DNA from: Spirulina sp. SIO3F2 | GTDB taxonomy: Bacteria > Cyanobacteriota > Cyanobacteriia > Cyanobacteriales > Spirulinaceae | NCBI GenBank assembly: GCA_010672165.1 | Contig: JAAHHN010000017.1 | Location: forward strand, 1-54,450 | Direction of reading: 5' to 3' | Length of the DNA stretch: 54,450 bases | In this document: in pieces, positions 46,941 through 54,450 of the stretch | Layout of the letters: every line of letters starts with the position of its first letter | How positions within the stretch are numbered: the stretch's first letter is position 1 | Notes under the pieces: generated by a model | Databases searched by the model: none | Told to the model about the DNA's origin: nothing | What the model saw: the letters and a program-made list of their open reading frames with translations, nothing else | Program-made: the position numbers and the translations under genes

Positions 46941-47720
46941 CTAATTTGCTGGTGCTTCAGGCAAGGGAGATAAACCGGGTGGTCGTTGAAGATCACCAGT
47001 TGTGGATGAAGGAGAAGGCGAAGCTGTGGGAATCGGTGTGGTCTGGGGCGGTAGGGGCGGTGTACCCTGTTCCCCAAGTGGATTCTGGCGATTGTAGTCG
47101 GGATCGAGTGGTTGAGTGCCTGGGTTGGGATTAAAGGGATCAAACCGATCGCGCTCAGGCGTTCCAGGGATTTCACCCGGGAGGGGAGGACTGTACAGAT
47201 CGCCGTAGGGATCGAAGGTATTGGGAGCGGTTGAATCGGGAGAAGACTGACCTTTTGGTAAGGTTGCCAACGCAACGCGATCGCCACCAGCCTCTCGCAA
47301 CACATCCAAAACCTGAACCACGCTGTCGTAGCGGACTTCTTGAGACGCATAGAGCATCATCAACCCATTAGGACGGGTCATAAAATAATTTTCCGCTTGC
47401 TCCGAGAGTTGCTGCACATTGCTCACCAAGTTGTCCTGAATATAGATATTGCCAAAATCATCCAGACTGACGATCAGCACCTCTTGCATTTGGGCTGAAC
47501 CAGAAGCGGCCTTCGGCAGATTGAGCGTAATCGCTTGTTGGCGCGACACCCCTACCGCAGCCAAGATAAAAAAGGTCAAGATGCAAAAAATGACATCAAT
47601 CAGGGGAATGATCTCGATCCGCACCTCCTCTTGCCGAGCCGCATCTTGCCAGAGATTGAGGGGGCGGCTGGGCGGTTGCGCTTTACGATGTTTGCGGGGT
47701 GAATGGGGCGTAGAAGTCAT
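46941..47720 (-). CDS. exbD: ExbD/TolR biopolymer transport protein with Pro-rich C-terminal tail
   Basis: 259 residues. One transmembrane helix (about 36-58) contains the conserved Asp of IIPLIDVIFCILTFFILAA that carries protons. The ExbD periplasmic domain (60-150) has ITLNLPKAASGSA, DDFGNIYIQDN and RYDSVVQVLDVLREAGGDRVALAT. The last 105 residues are a Pro/Ser/Thr/Asn-rich extension not found in typical ExbD (about 140 residues). It is encoded 17 bp after exbB and works with it as stator of the proton-driven motor. Confidence 0.92.
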   Translation of the reverse strand: MTSTPHSPRKHRKAQPPSRPLNLWQDAARQEEVRIEIIPLIDVIFCILTFFILAAVGVSRQQAITLNLPKAASGSAQMQEVLIVSLDDFGNIYIQDNLVSNVQQLSEQAENYFMTRPNGLMMLYASQEVRYDSVVQVLDVLREAGGDRVALATLPKGQSSPDSTAPNTFDPYGDLYSPPLPGEIPGTPERDRFDPFNPNPGTQPLDPDYNRQNPLGEQGTPPLPPQTTPIPTASPSPSSTTGDLQRPPGLSPLPEAPAN

Positions 47721-47737
47721 GGAATTGAAAGGGATGA

Positions 47738-48409
47738 TTAAGTAATATCCAGCACAGGTTTCGGTTCGGAACGCTCGATTTCACTTTGCTCAAGCCAGCG
47801 CTGACGATAGAGGACTTCTAGATCACTGCCGGCCTTGCGGAAGATTCGAATTTGGCCAGACAACAATGCTTGAAAAACCCGATATGCGCAAAGACTCACA
47901 ATGGCAACGAATAAGCCCGCTGCGGTTGAATAGAGCGATTCGCCAATCCCCAACGTGACACCAGCGGTTGAGGACGTGCCCAGGTCACTGATGCTAATAG
48001 AACCCAAAGAATTGATCAGACCCAGTACAGTCCCCAACAGACCCAATAACGGCGAGAGGGCAATAACCGCTTCTAGGATTTTGTCCCCCCGTCGCATCAG
48101 GGCCAATTCATCATCCGCTGAAGCTTCGAGGGCTAAATGGAACACATCTGGCTCAGGCTCAGCCAGGGAAAGGGGGGCAAATAAAAACCGTCCGATGGGA
48201 TGATCGCGGTAGTCTCGCGCCACATCCACCGCTGCATCCCAATTGCGATAGGCGGCGTCCATCACACTCATCAGAATTTGGCGCTCTTGAATCAGCACCC
48301 GGGCCCAAAACCAAGCGCGGTCAAAAATCGACCCTAACGCGAGGATCGATAGAAACAGCAAGGGCCAAATCGTGAAACCCCCCTTATCAATAATGTCTTC
48401 AAAGCTCAC
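47738..48409 (-). CDS. exbB: ExbB/TolQ/MotA-type proton channel protein
   Basis: 223 residues from GTG 48409. The first transmembrane helix is at about 12-36 ([24 protein letters not shown]). A cytoplasmic loop follows, then two further helices with the family motif [20 protein letters not shown] and [26 protein letters not shown], where the Thr residues line the proton path. With ExbD it converts the proton gradient into mechanical work for TonB- or Tol-like proteins. No tonB is adjacent. Confidence 0.93.
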   Translation of the reverse strand: MSFEDIIDKGGFTIWPLLFLSILALGSIFDRAWFWARVLIQERQILMSVMDAAYRNWDAAVDVARDYRDHPIGRFLFAPLSLAEPEPDVFHLALEASADDELALMRRGDKILEAVIALSPLLGLLGTVLGLINSLGSISISDLGTSSTAGVTLGIGESLYSTAAGLFVAIVSLCAYRVFQALLSGQIRIFRKAGSDLEVLYRQRWLEQSEIERSEPKPVLDIT

Positions 48410-48654
48410 AGATGCTTACACTCCTCAGCCAACTAAATCTTGGGACAACTTTTGGGCAGCGTTTGCCCTGAAATTAAGAATTTCCGTCCATTCTAGACGG
48501 TTGTGGGTGAGCGCTGCTTTCAAACCACTTCAGGGTGTGCGCTTAATAGCACTGTCGCCAACTGTTTGAGAATGCCATCAGTAATTCCCACGGATTAGAC
48601 GCCACAATGGAAGAATAAAGCAAAGCGATCGCGTCTCTGTCTTCTTCCTCTCCC

Positions 48655-50043
48655 ATGCTGCAACGTTTTCTACCACCGCTGGTTTTCGACTTGATTGGCC
48701 ATGGCTTGAGCTTTCTACAAGGAACACCACCCAAACCCTGTCAAAGCTACCCAAAATGGGAACAGCAATTTATGCGGCAGCGCTTGTATCTGGTACTGGG
48801 CCTATTTATTGGGGTCTATCTTTGCTTGATGCTCCCCCGCGCTGTTTATGATGTGCTCTGTAGCCAGCCTTTACCCCAGTGGTGGTTTGTGGATTGTTGG
48901 GTGCAACTGGGTTTGTTTACGGCTCTTGGCCTACTCAGGCTATACCGCTCACCTTGGATCTTGATTGTCGTATTTTTGAGTATCTCTGGTTCAGTCAATA
49001 TCATCGAACAACTGGCAGAAGCTGCCTTGGGCGGTGGCGAGTTTGATATTCTTGATGATTTTTTCAATTGGGTTTTGGTGTTCTTTTTACAAGCCACGGT
49101 CATTCCTGTACGCTGGCGACTCCATGTGATCTGTCATCTTCTCACCTACAGTAGTTATTTCTTGATCAAAGCGTTGTTTGCGTTTAATAATGCTCAAGCC
49201 ATGGTGGACTGGTATCCCCGAGATTGGACAACACCGCCAAGTTGGTTGTTTACCTTGACGGTCATTTCGTTTGTGGCGACACTCTCGGTTTATCTCCACC
49301 AACGGGCGACCCAAGCAGAATTTGCTGCCCGTTGTGCGATGCACCGCGCCTATGAAGATCTCGAAGCAGAGAAGGAACGTTCAGAAGGCTTGCTACGCAA
49401 TATTTTGCCGGATAAGATCGCCTGCCGCCTCAAGAGCGAGAATCAGACAATCGCAGATAGTTTTGCGGCAGTGACGGTGCTCTTTGCCGATATTGTGGGT
49501 TTTACCCAGCTTTCGAGCCAAATTTGTGCCACGGACTTGGTGGAACTGCTCAATAGTATTTTTTCGCGTTTTGACCGCCTTGCTGAAGAACATGGACTCG
49601 AAAAGATCAAGACGATTGGCGATGCCTATATGGTTGTCGCAGGTTTACCAGAACCACGAGCTGATCATGCCCAGGCGATCGCAGAGATGGCTCTGGATAT
49701 GCAGCAAGCGGTTGATGATTTCAACCATGAAGCCAACCATATGCTCCAAATTCGTGTGGGTATCCATACGGGTAGTGCGGTGGCAGGAGTCATCGGCTTA
49801 AAAAAGTTTGCCTATGATATTTGGGGGGATACGGTCAACACAGCCAGCCGCATGGAGTCCCATGGAATTCCAGGGCGGATTCATATCAGTGCTGATGTTT
49901 ATGAACAATTACACAGCCACTACAGTTTTGAGCCTCGCGGTGAAATAGAGATTAAGGGCAAAGGCAAGATGAAGACCTATCTCCTCAATGGACGTCACTC
50001 AGAGGCTAACGAGGAACTGGAACCTGCGAGAGCAGAGCATTAA
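48655..50043 (+). CDS. Membrane-bound class III adenylate cyclase
   Basis: 462 residues. About six transmembrane helices (43-215) are followed by a coiled-coil linker with LRNILPDKIACRLK, typical before class III cyclases. The catalytic domain (about 270-445) has metal-binding Asp279 (LFADIVGFT) and Asp323 (GDAYM). The adenine-selecting Lys319 (EKIKTIGD) and Asp388 (YDIWGD) are present. The transition-state residues Asn395 and Arg399 are in VNTASRMES. The Lys/Asp pair indicates ATP rather than GTP as substrate. Its end overlaps the convergent MoxR gene by 38 bp. The membrane domain is not a Cache or CHASE2 sensor, so the stimulus is unknown. Confidence 0.92.
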   Translation: MLQRFLPPLVFDLIGHGLSFLQGTPPKPCQSYPKWEQQFMRQRLYLVLGLFIGVYLCLMLPRAVYDVLCSQPLPQWWFVDCWVQLGLFTALGLLRLYRSPWILIVVFLSISGSVNIIEQLAEAALGGGEFDILDDFFNWVLVFFLQATVIPVRWRLHVICHLLTYSSYFLIKALFAFNNAQAMVDWYPRDWTTPPSWLFTLTVISFVATLSVYLHQRATQAEFAARCAMHRAYEDLEAEKERSEGLLRNILPDKIACRLKSENQTIADSFAAVTVLFADIVGFTQLSSQICATDLVELLNSIFSRFDRLAEEHGLEKIKTIGDAYMVVAGLPEPRADHAQAIAEMALDMQQAVDDFNHEANHMLQIRVGIHTGSAVAGVIGLKKFAYDIWGDTVNTASRMESHGIPGRIHISADVYEQLHSHYSFEPRGEIEIKGKGKMKTYLLNGRHSEANEELEPARAEH

Positions 50044-50956
50044 TCACCGTCTCCACCTGAACACCATCGAGTTGAGCTTCAGGGCTCAAGCGCAGACGAT
50101 GGCGCAGCAGAGGTAGGGCGATCGCTTTGATGTCATCGGGGGTGACAAACTCCTGCTCATTGAGCCAGGCGTGGGCTTGGGCGGTTTGCAACCAGGCCAC
50201 TGCTGCGCGGGGGGACGCGCCGAGCACGATATCGTTATGTTGGCGCGATCGCGCCACCAGAGCCAGCACATAGTCCAGTACGGGTTCTGAGACTTGCACC
50301 TGACGCACCGCTTTACGCGCTTGCAAAATTTGGGGGATGTCTGCGATCGCGTCCACTTTCAGTAAGTCTAAGCGTTTGGCTCGGAACCCCCGTTGCACGT
50401 TCAGGAGCATTTGCTTCTCTGCGTCTGGGGCGGGGTAGTCCACCACAATTTTGAACAAAAAGCGATCGAGCTGGGCCTCCGGCAAGGGATAGGTACCTTC
50501 AAATTCCAGCGGGTTTTGGGTCGCCACAACCCAGAAGCCATCGGAAAGCGAGAGGGTTTCGCCCTCCAGGGTAACTTGCTGCTCTTCCATCGCCTCCAAA
50601 AGTGCCGATTGGGTTTTGGGGGGGGTGCGGTTAATCTCGTCAGCCAGCAGAATATCGGTAAATACGGGGCCGCGCTGGAGGGTAAAGGTGCGGCTGTTGA
50701 GATCAAAAATATGCGTCCCGACAATATCGGCGGGCAATACATCAGGGGTAAGTTGAATGCGACGAAAGTCGGACTGCAACAGACGGGAAATTACTTTCAC
50801 CAAGAGGGTTTTACCCGTACCTGGCACCCCTTCTAAAATCACATGCCCACCGCTGAGGAGGGCAACGAGCAATTGTTCCACCACAGCCTGTTGACCGACA
50901 ACGATTTTATCAAGGGTGGTTTGGATTTGCTGGAGCAGGGTTTGGGGGGTGGACAT
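50006..50956 (-). CDS. MoxR family AAA+ ATPase
   Basis: 316 residues. Walker A is LEGVPGTGKTLLVK and Walker B is ILLADEINRTPPKTQSALLEAMEE. Sensor 1 is VVATQNPLEFEGTYPLPEAQLDRF and sensor 2 lies in GASPRAAVAWLQTAQA. The C-terminal lid contains EFVTPDDIKAIALPLLRHRL. MoxR ATPases act as chaperones that activate metal-containing or VWA-domain partners, and the gene usually precedes a DUF58 gene. Here no DUF58 or VWA gene follows on the same strand, since the next gene is convergent. Confidence 0.93.
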   Translation of the reverse strand: MSTPQTLLQQIQTTLDKIVVGQQAVVEQLLVALLSGGHVILEGVPGTGKTLLVKVISRLLQSDFRRIQLTPDVLPADIVGTHIFDLNSRTFTLQRGPVFTDILLADEINRTPPKTQSALLEAMEEQQVTLEGETLSLSDGFWVVATQNPLEFEGTYPLPEAQLDRFLFKIVVDYPAPDAEKQMLLNVQRGFRAKRLDLLKVDAIADIPQILQARKAVRQVQVSEPVLDYVLALVARSRQHNDIVLGASPRAAVAWLQTAQAHAWLNEQEFVTPDDIKAIALPLLRHRLRLSPEAQLDGVQVETVINALLSQVPVPR

Positions 50957-51105
50957 TGTTGTGGATGATTAGGGGCGCGATCGCAATAACTGGGACAACT
51001 ATAACGCTGTGTTGTGATGAGTGCGATCGTTAGTCTCGTGCGATCGCAATGATCAGTAAGTTTAGACTAAAATAATCTTCAAGATAGCTCGTTTCCCCAA
51101 TCCTG

Positions 51106-51675
51106 ATGGTTACAGTCGCTCCCCTGGTTGCCCAACCCGTCCCCCAACCTGTCGGTGAAAAACGCATGGTGTTTTATGGGTTGGATTGGCAACGGTTCCA
51201 GGCGTTGCGCACGTCACTCTGTGAAGCTCGTGGTGAATCGCCATTAGAGAATCGCAGCCTCCGCTTCACTTATCTATCTGGAACTCTAGAAGTCACCATG
51301 CCATTGGAAATTCACGAGTTTTCAACTCGATTGATTGAGCTATTTATTCGCATTCTGGTGGTGGAACTGGGGATGAGAGTCAAAACGATGGGTTCAACCA
51401 CCCTCGATCGGGAGATGTTGGAGCGTTCGGCGGAACCGGATAACGCGTATTACATTCAGAATCAACCATTGGCTGCCGGCCGAGATGTAGATCTCGATCC
51501 ACCACCGGATTTAGTGGTAGAGGTGGATATTACCCATACTGATATTGATAAGCTAAGACTTTACGCAGGGATGGGGATTCCGGAATTTCGGCGCTACAAC
51601 GGTGAAGTGTGGCGCATCTATGCGTTGGATGGAGATAAATATCAGGAAGTGGATGTGAGTCCCACGTTCCCCTAA
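51106..51675 (+). CDS. Uma2 family protein, C-terminus probably truncated
   Basis: 189 residues. The PD-(D/E)XK pattern of Uma2 is visible: LRFTYLSGTLEVTMP, IHEFSTRLIE, PPPDLVVEVDITHTDIDKLRLYAGMGIPEFRRYNG. After the TAA at 51673 the same frame continues with VPKLKLYEFLATAP before the next stop, which looks like the normal C-terminal helix of this subfamily. The stop may therefore be a recent mutation. A broken outer-membrane transporter gene begins right behind it. Confidence 0.8.
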   Translation: MVTVAPLVAQPVPQPVGEKRMVFYGLDWQRFQALRTSLCEARGESPLENRSLRFTYLSGTLEVTMPLEIHEFSTRLIELFIRILVVELGMRVKTMGSTTLDREMLERSAEPDNAYYIQNQPLAAGRDVDLDPPPDLVVEVDITHTDIDKLRLYAGMGIPEFRRYNGEVWRIYALDGDKYQEVDVSPTFP

Positions 51676-51698
51676 GTGCCGAAGCTGAAGCTCTATGA

Positions 51699-52980
51699 AT
51701 TTCTGGCGACGGCTCCCTGAGCGATATTGAAGTGACGGGTTTAGAGCGGATGGATGAATCCTACGTTACTGCCCGGATTGAGCAGGGAGTTGATAACCCA
51801 TTGAACCTCAATGACCTGGAAGACCAACTGCGCTTGCTGCAAACCGACCCCAATTTTGACGAAGTGGATGTCACCCTCGAAAGTGGTGAAACTCTAGGAA
51901 CCAGCATCCTGCGGGTTGCGGTGGATGAAGCCAAACCCTTCTTCGGCTCTGTCACCATTGATAACTATTCCGCCCGGAGCGTGGGATCAACTCGGAGCAT
52001 CGCTGTCTTAAACTATCGCAACCTCCAGGGCAAAGGCGATGTGTTGAGCTTGGACTATACCCAAACCTTTGCGGGGGGTCTAGATATTTATGACCTGGGC
52101 TATAAGCCTGCCCCTCAACGCCATGAATGGCACGTTGGACTTCGGCGTGACGATTAGCAATAGCAGTATTATCACGTCCCCCTTCGATGTCCTGGGTATT
52201 AGGTCGGAATCCCAAGTACTGGCGGCTAGTTTCCGGCAACCCCTGGTTCGCACGGCAACCCAAGAATTGGCAGTATCAGCAGGTTTCACCTACCGGGATG
52301 GTCAAACCTTTGTATTTGACAACATCGGGCAACCCTTTAGTGATGGGGCGGATAATAACGGGGTGACCCGCACCTCCGTGTTTAGCTTTGGGCAAGATTA
52401 TACCCGACGCGATCGCAATGGGGCTTGGTCAGCGCGATCGCAGTTCAATATCGGTACTGAACTCTTCAATGCCACCAAGAGCACCAACACGTCCACGGCT
52501 GATGGTCAGTTTGTCTCCTGGCTGGGACAACTAGCGCGGGTGCAGCGCCTCAACAATCAGCACACCTTGAGCATCCAAGGCGACTTGCAAATTTCAGGCA
52601 ACAGCCTGCTCTCATCCGAATCGTTTACGATTGGTGGAGCGCAAACCCTGCGGGGCTATCGCCAGGGCGCCCGCAATGGCGACAATGGCTTGCGCTTCTC
52701 AATTGAAGATCGGATCACGCTGATCCAAAATGCTGAAAAAGGTGAGTTGCTGCAAGTTGCCCCTTTCTTTGACTACGGCATGGTTTGGAATAATACCGAT
52801 AATCCTAGCCAAATCACTGCGGAGCATGTCTTGGCAGGTATTGGGGCGGGTATTATCTATCAACCGTTTGCGGATTTGCTGCTGCGTCTGGACTTGGCGA
52901 TTCCGCTGTCGGATTTGAGCGATCGCCAAAATGATTTGCAAGACGATGGCATTTATTTCCGCATGAATTACGGGTTTTAG
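51699..52980 (+). pseudogene. TpsB/FhaC-type outer-membrane transporter, 5'-truncated and frameshifted
   Basis: The first frame (51699-52104) gives SDIEVTGLERMDESYVTARI, the end of a POTRA domain, and a barrel start (LGTSILRVAVDEAKPFFGSV...). It runs out of frame after GGLDIYDLGY. The second frame resumes SLPLNAMNGTLDFGVTISNS and continues through TIGGAQTLRGYRQGARNGD (the loop-6 VRGY-type motif) to a terminal Phe (YFRMNYGF). Removing one A in TATAAGCC at 52104-52105 restores the frame. The signal peptide and much of the first POTRA domain are missing, about 130 residues. Two-partner secretion ShlB/FhaC proteins are about 550 residues. Inactive as it stands. Confidence 0.85.
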
Positions 52981-52999
52981 ATAGGTAGAGCTTTCCTGG

Positions 53000-53142
53000 A
53001 ATTTCCCTCGTGTCATGGCTCTGCCGTGACACGTATCGTTTGAGGCTCTGCCTCTCATCACGCCAAGGTTTGCCATGAAGCTGTAGGCAGCAGAGCCTCT
53101 AAACCTGCATTACCGGGCAGAGCCAAGTAACGAGCAATAAGA
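53000..53142. repeat. Dispersed cyanobacterial repeat (GGCAGAGCC type)
   Basis: Several copies of GGCTCTGCC/GGCAGAGCC with hairpins. CGTGTCA (53009) pairs with TGACACG (53027), GAGGCTCTGCCTC lies at 53042, and GCAGAGCCTCTAAACCTGCA then CCGGGCAGAGCC..GTAACGAG to 53137. This type of repeat is widespread in Nostocales-related genomes. Non-coding. Confidence 0.55.
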
Positions 53143-53155
53143 CAACAACCTCTAG

Positions 53156-53914
53156 CTACACCAAGCCTTCCCGCTCCAACTCCTCAATCATCTGCAACCC
53201 CCGTGGATCGCCCAAATCCAATAGCGCCGCTCGGGCATCCTCGTTAACCCCAAAATCTTCATCTTCGACTAGTGCCTCTAGCAAAGCATCGATCGCGGTG
53301 GCATAGACCACATTTGCAGGCAGTTCCCGACAGAGCTGCCCAATTGACCAAGCGCAATTGCTGCGGATCGCTGCGATCGCATCTTGCCGCAGGGCCTCAA
53401 TTAATGGCGGTATAGCTACAATAATGTCGTTATATTCCAGATTCGTAAGCTGGGCTAAGCTACTGGCAGCCCAGAGGCGCACAGCGGAGATATCCGTTTT
53501 AAGGGCATGAACCAGTGGTCCAACAGAACGGCGATCGCGGCAGTTCCCCAACGCCCAGACAATGCCCTTGCGCACATGGCCATTAAAGTCTCGATAATAT
53601 TGCTCAATCAGGGCATCCACGGCTTCTGGGCTGGGATTGCGCCCCAAACCATAGGCAGCACTAACACGAATCAAAGGGCAGGTCTCAGTCAACAAGGAGA
53701 TGAGATGAGGAATCGCCCGAACGTCGGTAATTTCACTGAACGCTCGCGCTCCCCGCATCCGCTCAGCAGGGTCAGCAACCGTTAATAACGCCAACATCTC
53801 GTCTGGGTCAGGCGGCGGTGGGGCTGCCAGAGCTACCGCATCTAACTGATCCAGGGGATCGCTAAACTCAGCGTCGAAGTCATCTAGAATGTTTAACTCG
53901 TCGTCATTCACCAT
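53156..53914 (-). CDS. HEAT-repeat protein (PBS lyase HEAT-like)
   Basis: 252 residues. An acidic N-terminal extension (1-35) is followed by five or six HEAT-like repeats: PAERMRGARAFSEITDVRAI, CPLIRVSAAYGLGRNPSPEA, GHVRKGIVWALGNCRDRRSV, ISAVRLWAASSLAQL and AIRSNCAWSIGQLC. Repeats with xxVRxxAAxALG are those of phycobilin lyase subunits (CpcE) and NblB relatives, but no lyase partner is adjacent. A scaffold or bilin-protein-related role is possible. The function is otherwise unknown. Confidence 0.82.
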   Translation of the reverse strand: MVNDDELNILDDFDAEFSDPLDQLDAVALAAPPPPDPDEMLALLTVADPAERMRGARAFSEITDVRAIPHLISLLTETCPLIRVSAAYGLGRNPSPEAVDALIEQYYRDFNGHVRKGIVWALGNCRDRRSVGPLVHALKTDISAVRLWAASSLAQLTNLEYNDIIVAIPPLIEALRQDAIAAIRSNCAWSIGQLCRELPANVVYATAIDALLEALVEDEDFGVNEDARAALLDLGDPRGLQMIEELEREGLV

Positions 53915-54002
53915 AGTTGGTTCGGATTCAGGGGCGCCTCAGCGTTAGGGCAATGGGAGCTGAGATCCAAATCTTAGCGGATTAGCCTAACGAGAGCGCA
54001 TT

Positions 54003-54450
54003 TCAATCGCAATTTGCCGAGTTGGGGAGCGATTTCATGAGGAGTAGCGATCGCGTTTGGTAGCCCAAGGCGTGGTAAAACGCTAAAGCTGCGGAATTGT
54101 GGCTAGCCACTTGCAAACCCACTTGCCCATACCCCTGTTGCTGGGCTTGGGTTTGTACAGTCGCCATCAAAGTGCGGGCTAAACCCCGCCGCCGATGATC
54201 CGGCACAACGCGCAACAATAAAACATGGGGATAGCGATCGCCAGTGATTTGATCCACTGCCATCGCCTGCCAGAGACAGGCCACCCGTGTTGTGCTTTGG
54301 GTAATCCAGGTCAAACCTTGACCCCCTGACCAATATTGAGCCAAGGTGGCAGCTAGATGCCTAAACTCCTGTTGTTCAGGACAGACTTCTGCATAGGTGC
54401 GTTGAAGCCATTGCAAGAGTGCAGCGCGATCGTGCTCGGTTCCGGGTTGA
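54003..54450 (-). CDS. GNAT family N-acetyltransferase (N-terminus outside window)
   Basis: The frame is open from 54003 to the right edge (149 codons seen). It does not need to start at the TTG at 54416, because upstream codons read PGTEHDRAALLQWLQRTYAE, a normal GNAT N-terminal stretch. The acetyl-CoA binding motif is LLLRVVPDHRRRGLARTLMATV, followed by GLQVASHNSAALAFYHALGY with the typical Asn and Tyr. The substrate is unknown. The start codon lies beyond the window. Confidence 0.85.
   Translation of the reverse strand, partial: QPGTEHDRAALLQWLQRTYAEVCPEQQEFRHLAATLAQYWSGGQGLTWITQSTTRVACLWQAMAVDQITGDRYPHVLLLRVVPDHRRRGLARTLMATVQTQAQQQGYGQVGLQVASHNSAALAFYHALGYQTRSLLLMKSLPNSANCD

Overview
The window comes from a cyanobacterial chromosome. 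Evidence for this is the very frequent HIP1 octamer (GCGATCGC), a bilin-forming heme oxygenase, a Ycf66 protein, an mntCAB-type manganese transporter, a probable phylloquinone-pathway DHNA-CoA hydrolase, cyanobacterial HEAT-repeat and HugZ proteins, and heptamer short tandem repeats. I cannot name the species. Sequence alone suggests a mid-GC cyanobacterium with many dispersed repeats. About 45 protein genes, one tRNA, several gene relics and several repeat families are supported. There is no CRISPR array and no rRNA.

Layout. 1-7.7 kb: edge-truncated thioesterase, orphan DevA/MacB-type ABC ATPase, HugZ-like protein, CNNM/CorC protein, two exported or anchored unknowns, tRNA-Ile(CAU) and a class A penicillin-binding protein. 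7.8-8.7 kb: a mosaic of IS630 and IS1380 transposase remnants flanked by a 14-bp direct repeat. 8.7-11.4 kb: mntC-mntA-mntB (minus). 11.5-15.2 kb: a tight plus-strand operon (membrane-anchored unknown, DUF429, trmB, polytopic membrane protein). 15.3-24 kb: helical-repeat membrane protein, GHL10-type glycosidase, endo/exonuclease/phosphatase, heme oxygenase, BON-tailed conserved protein. 24-25.1 kb: small AT-rich orphans. 25.2-35 kb: pyrG, Uma2, a secreted unknown, moeB-rhodanese, sensor histidine kinase, an ankyrin relic, recG. 35-43.6 kb: an accessory, defence-like stretch with a PEP-CTERM protein, sulfotransferase, a CHAT-NB-ARC-TPR protein with a small membrane partner, a PIN toxin-antitoxin pair and an orphan HSDR_N-type nuclease. 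43.6-54.4 kb: UbiA-family prenyltransferase, Ycf66, TolB-like lipoprotein, ExbB/ExbD, membrane adenylate cyclase, MoxR ATPase, Uma2, a broken TpsB/FhaC gene, a HEAT-repeat protein and an edge-truncated GNAT.

Most notable observations. (1) A MITE-like family has about 109-136 bp copies at 3551, 20361 and 46024, plus solo ends at 32212 and 34789. Its right terminal repeat TTAGGGCGCGTCATCAGT supplies the TAG stop codon of three unrelated genes in the same frame and orientation. (2) A CHAT protease-like NB-ARC-TPR protein is translationally overlapped with a small protein ending in a hydrophobic helix. It looks like a conflict system, but its TPR tail is now out of frame by one base, and an ATGA-coupled start in a third frame hints at a second one-base loss. 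(3) Several genes are decaying: a TpsB relic fused behind a Uma2 gene, an ankyrin relic, and a chimeric transposase frame. (4) Candidate operators lie before mntC, ho1, moeB and the PEP-CTERM gene, the last with three TCACGGA boxes in helical phase.
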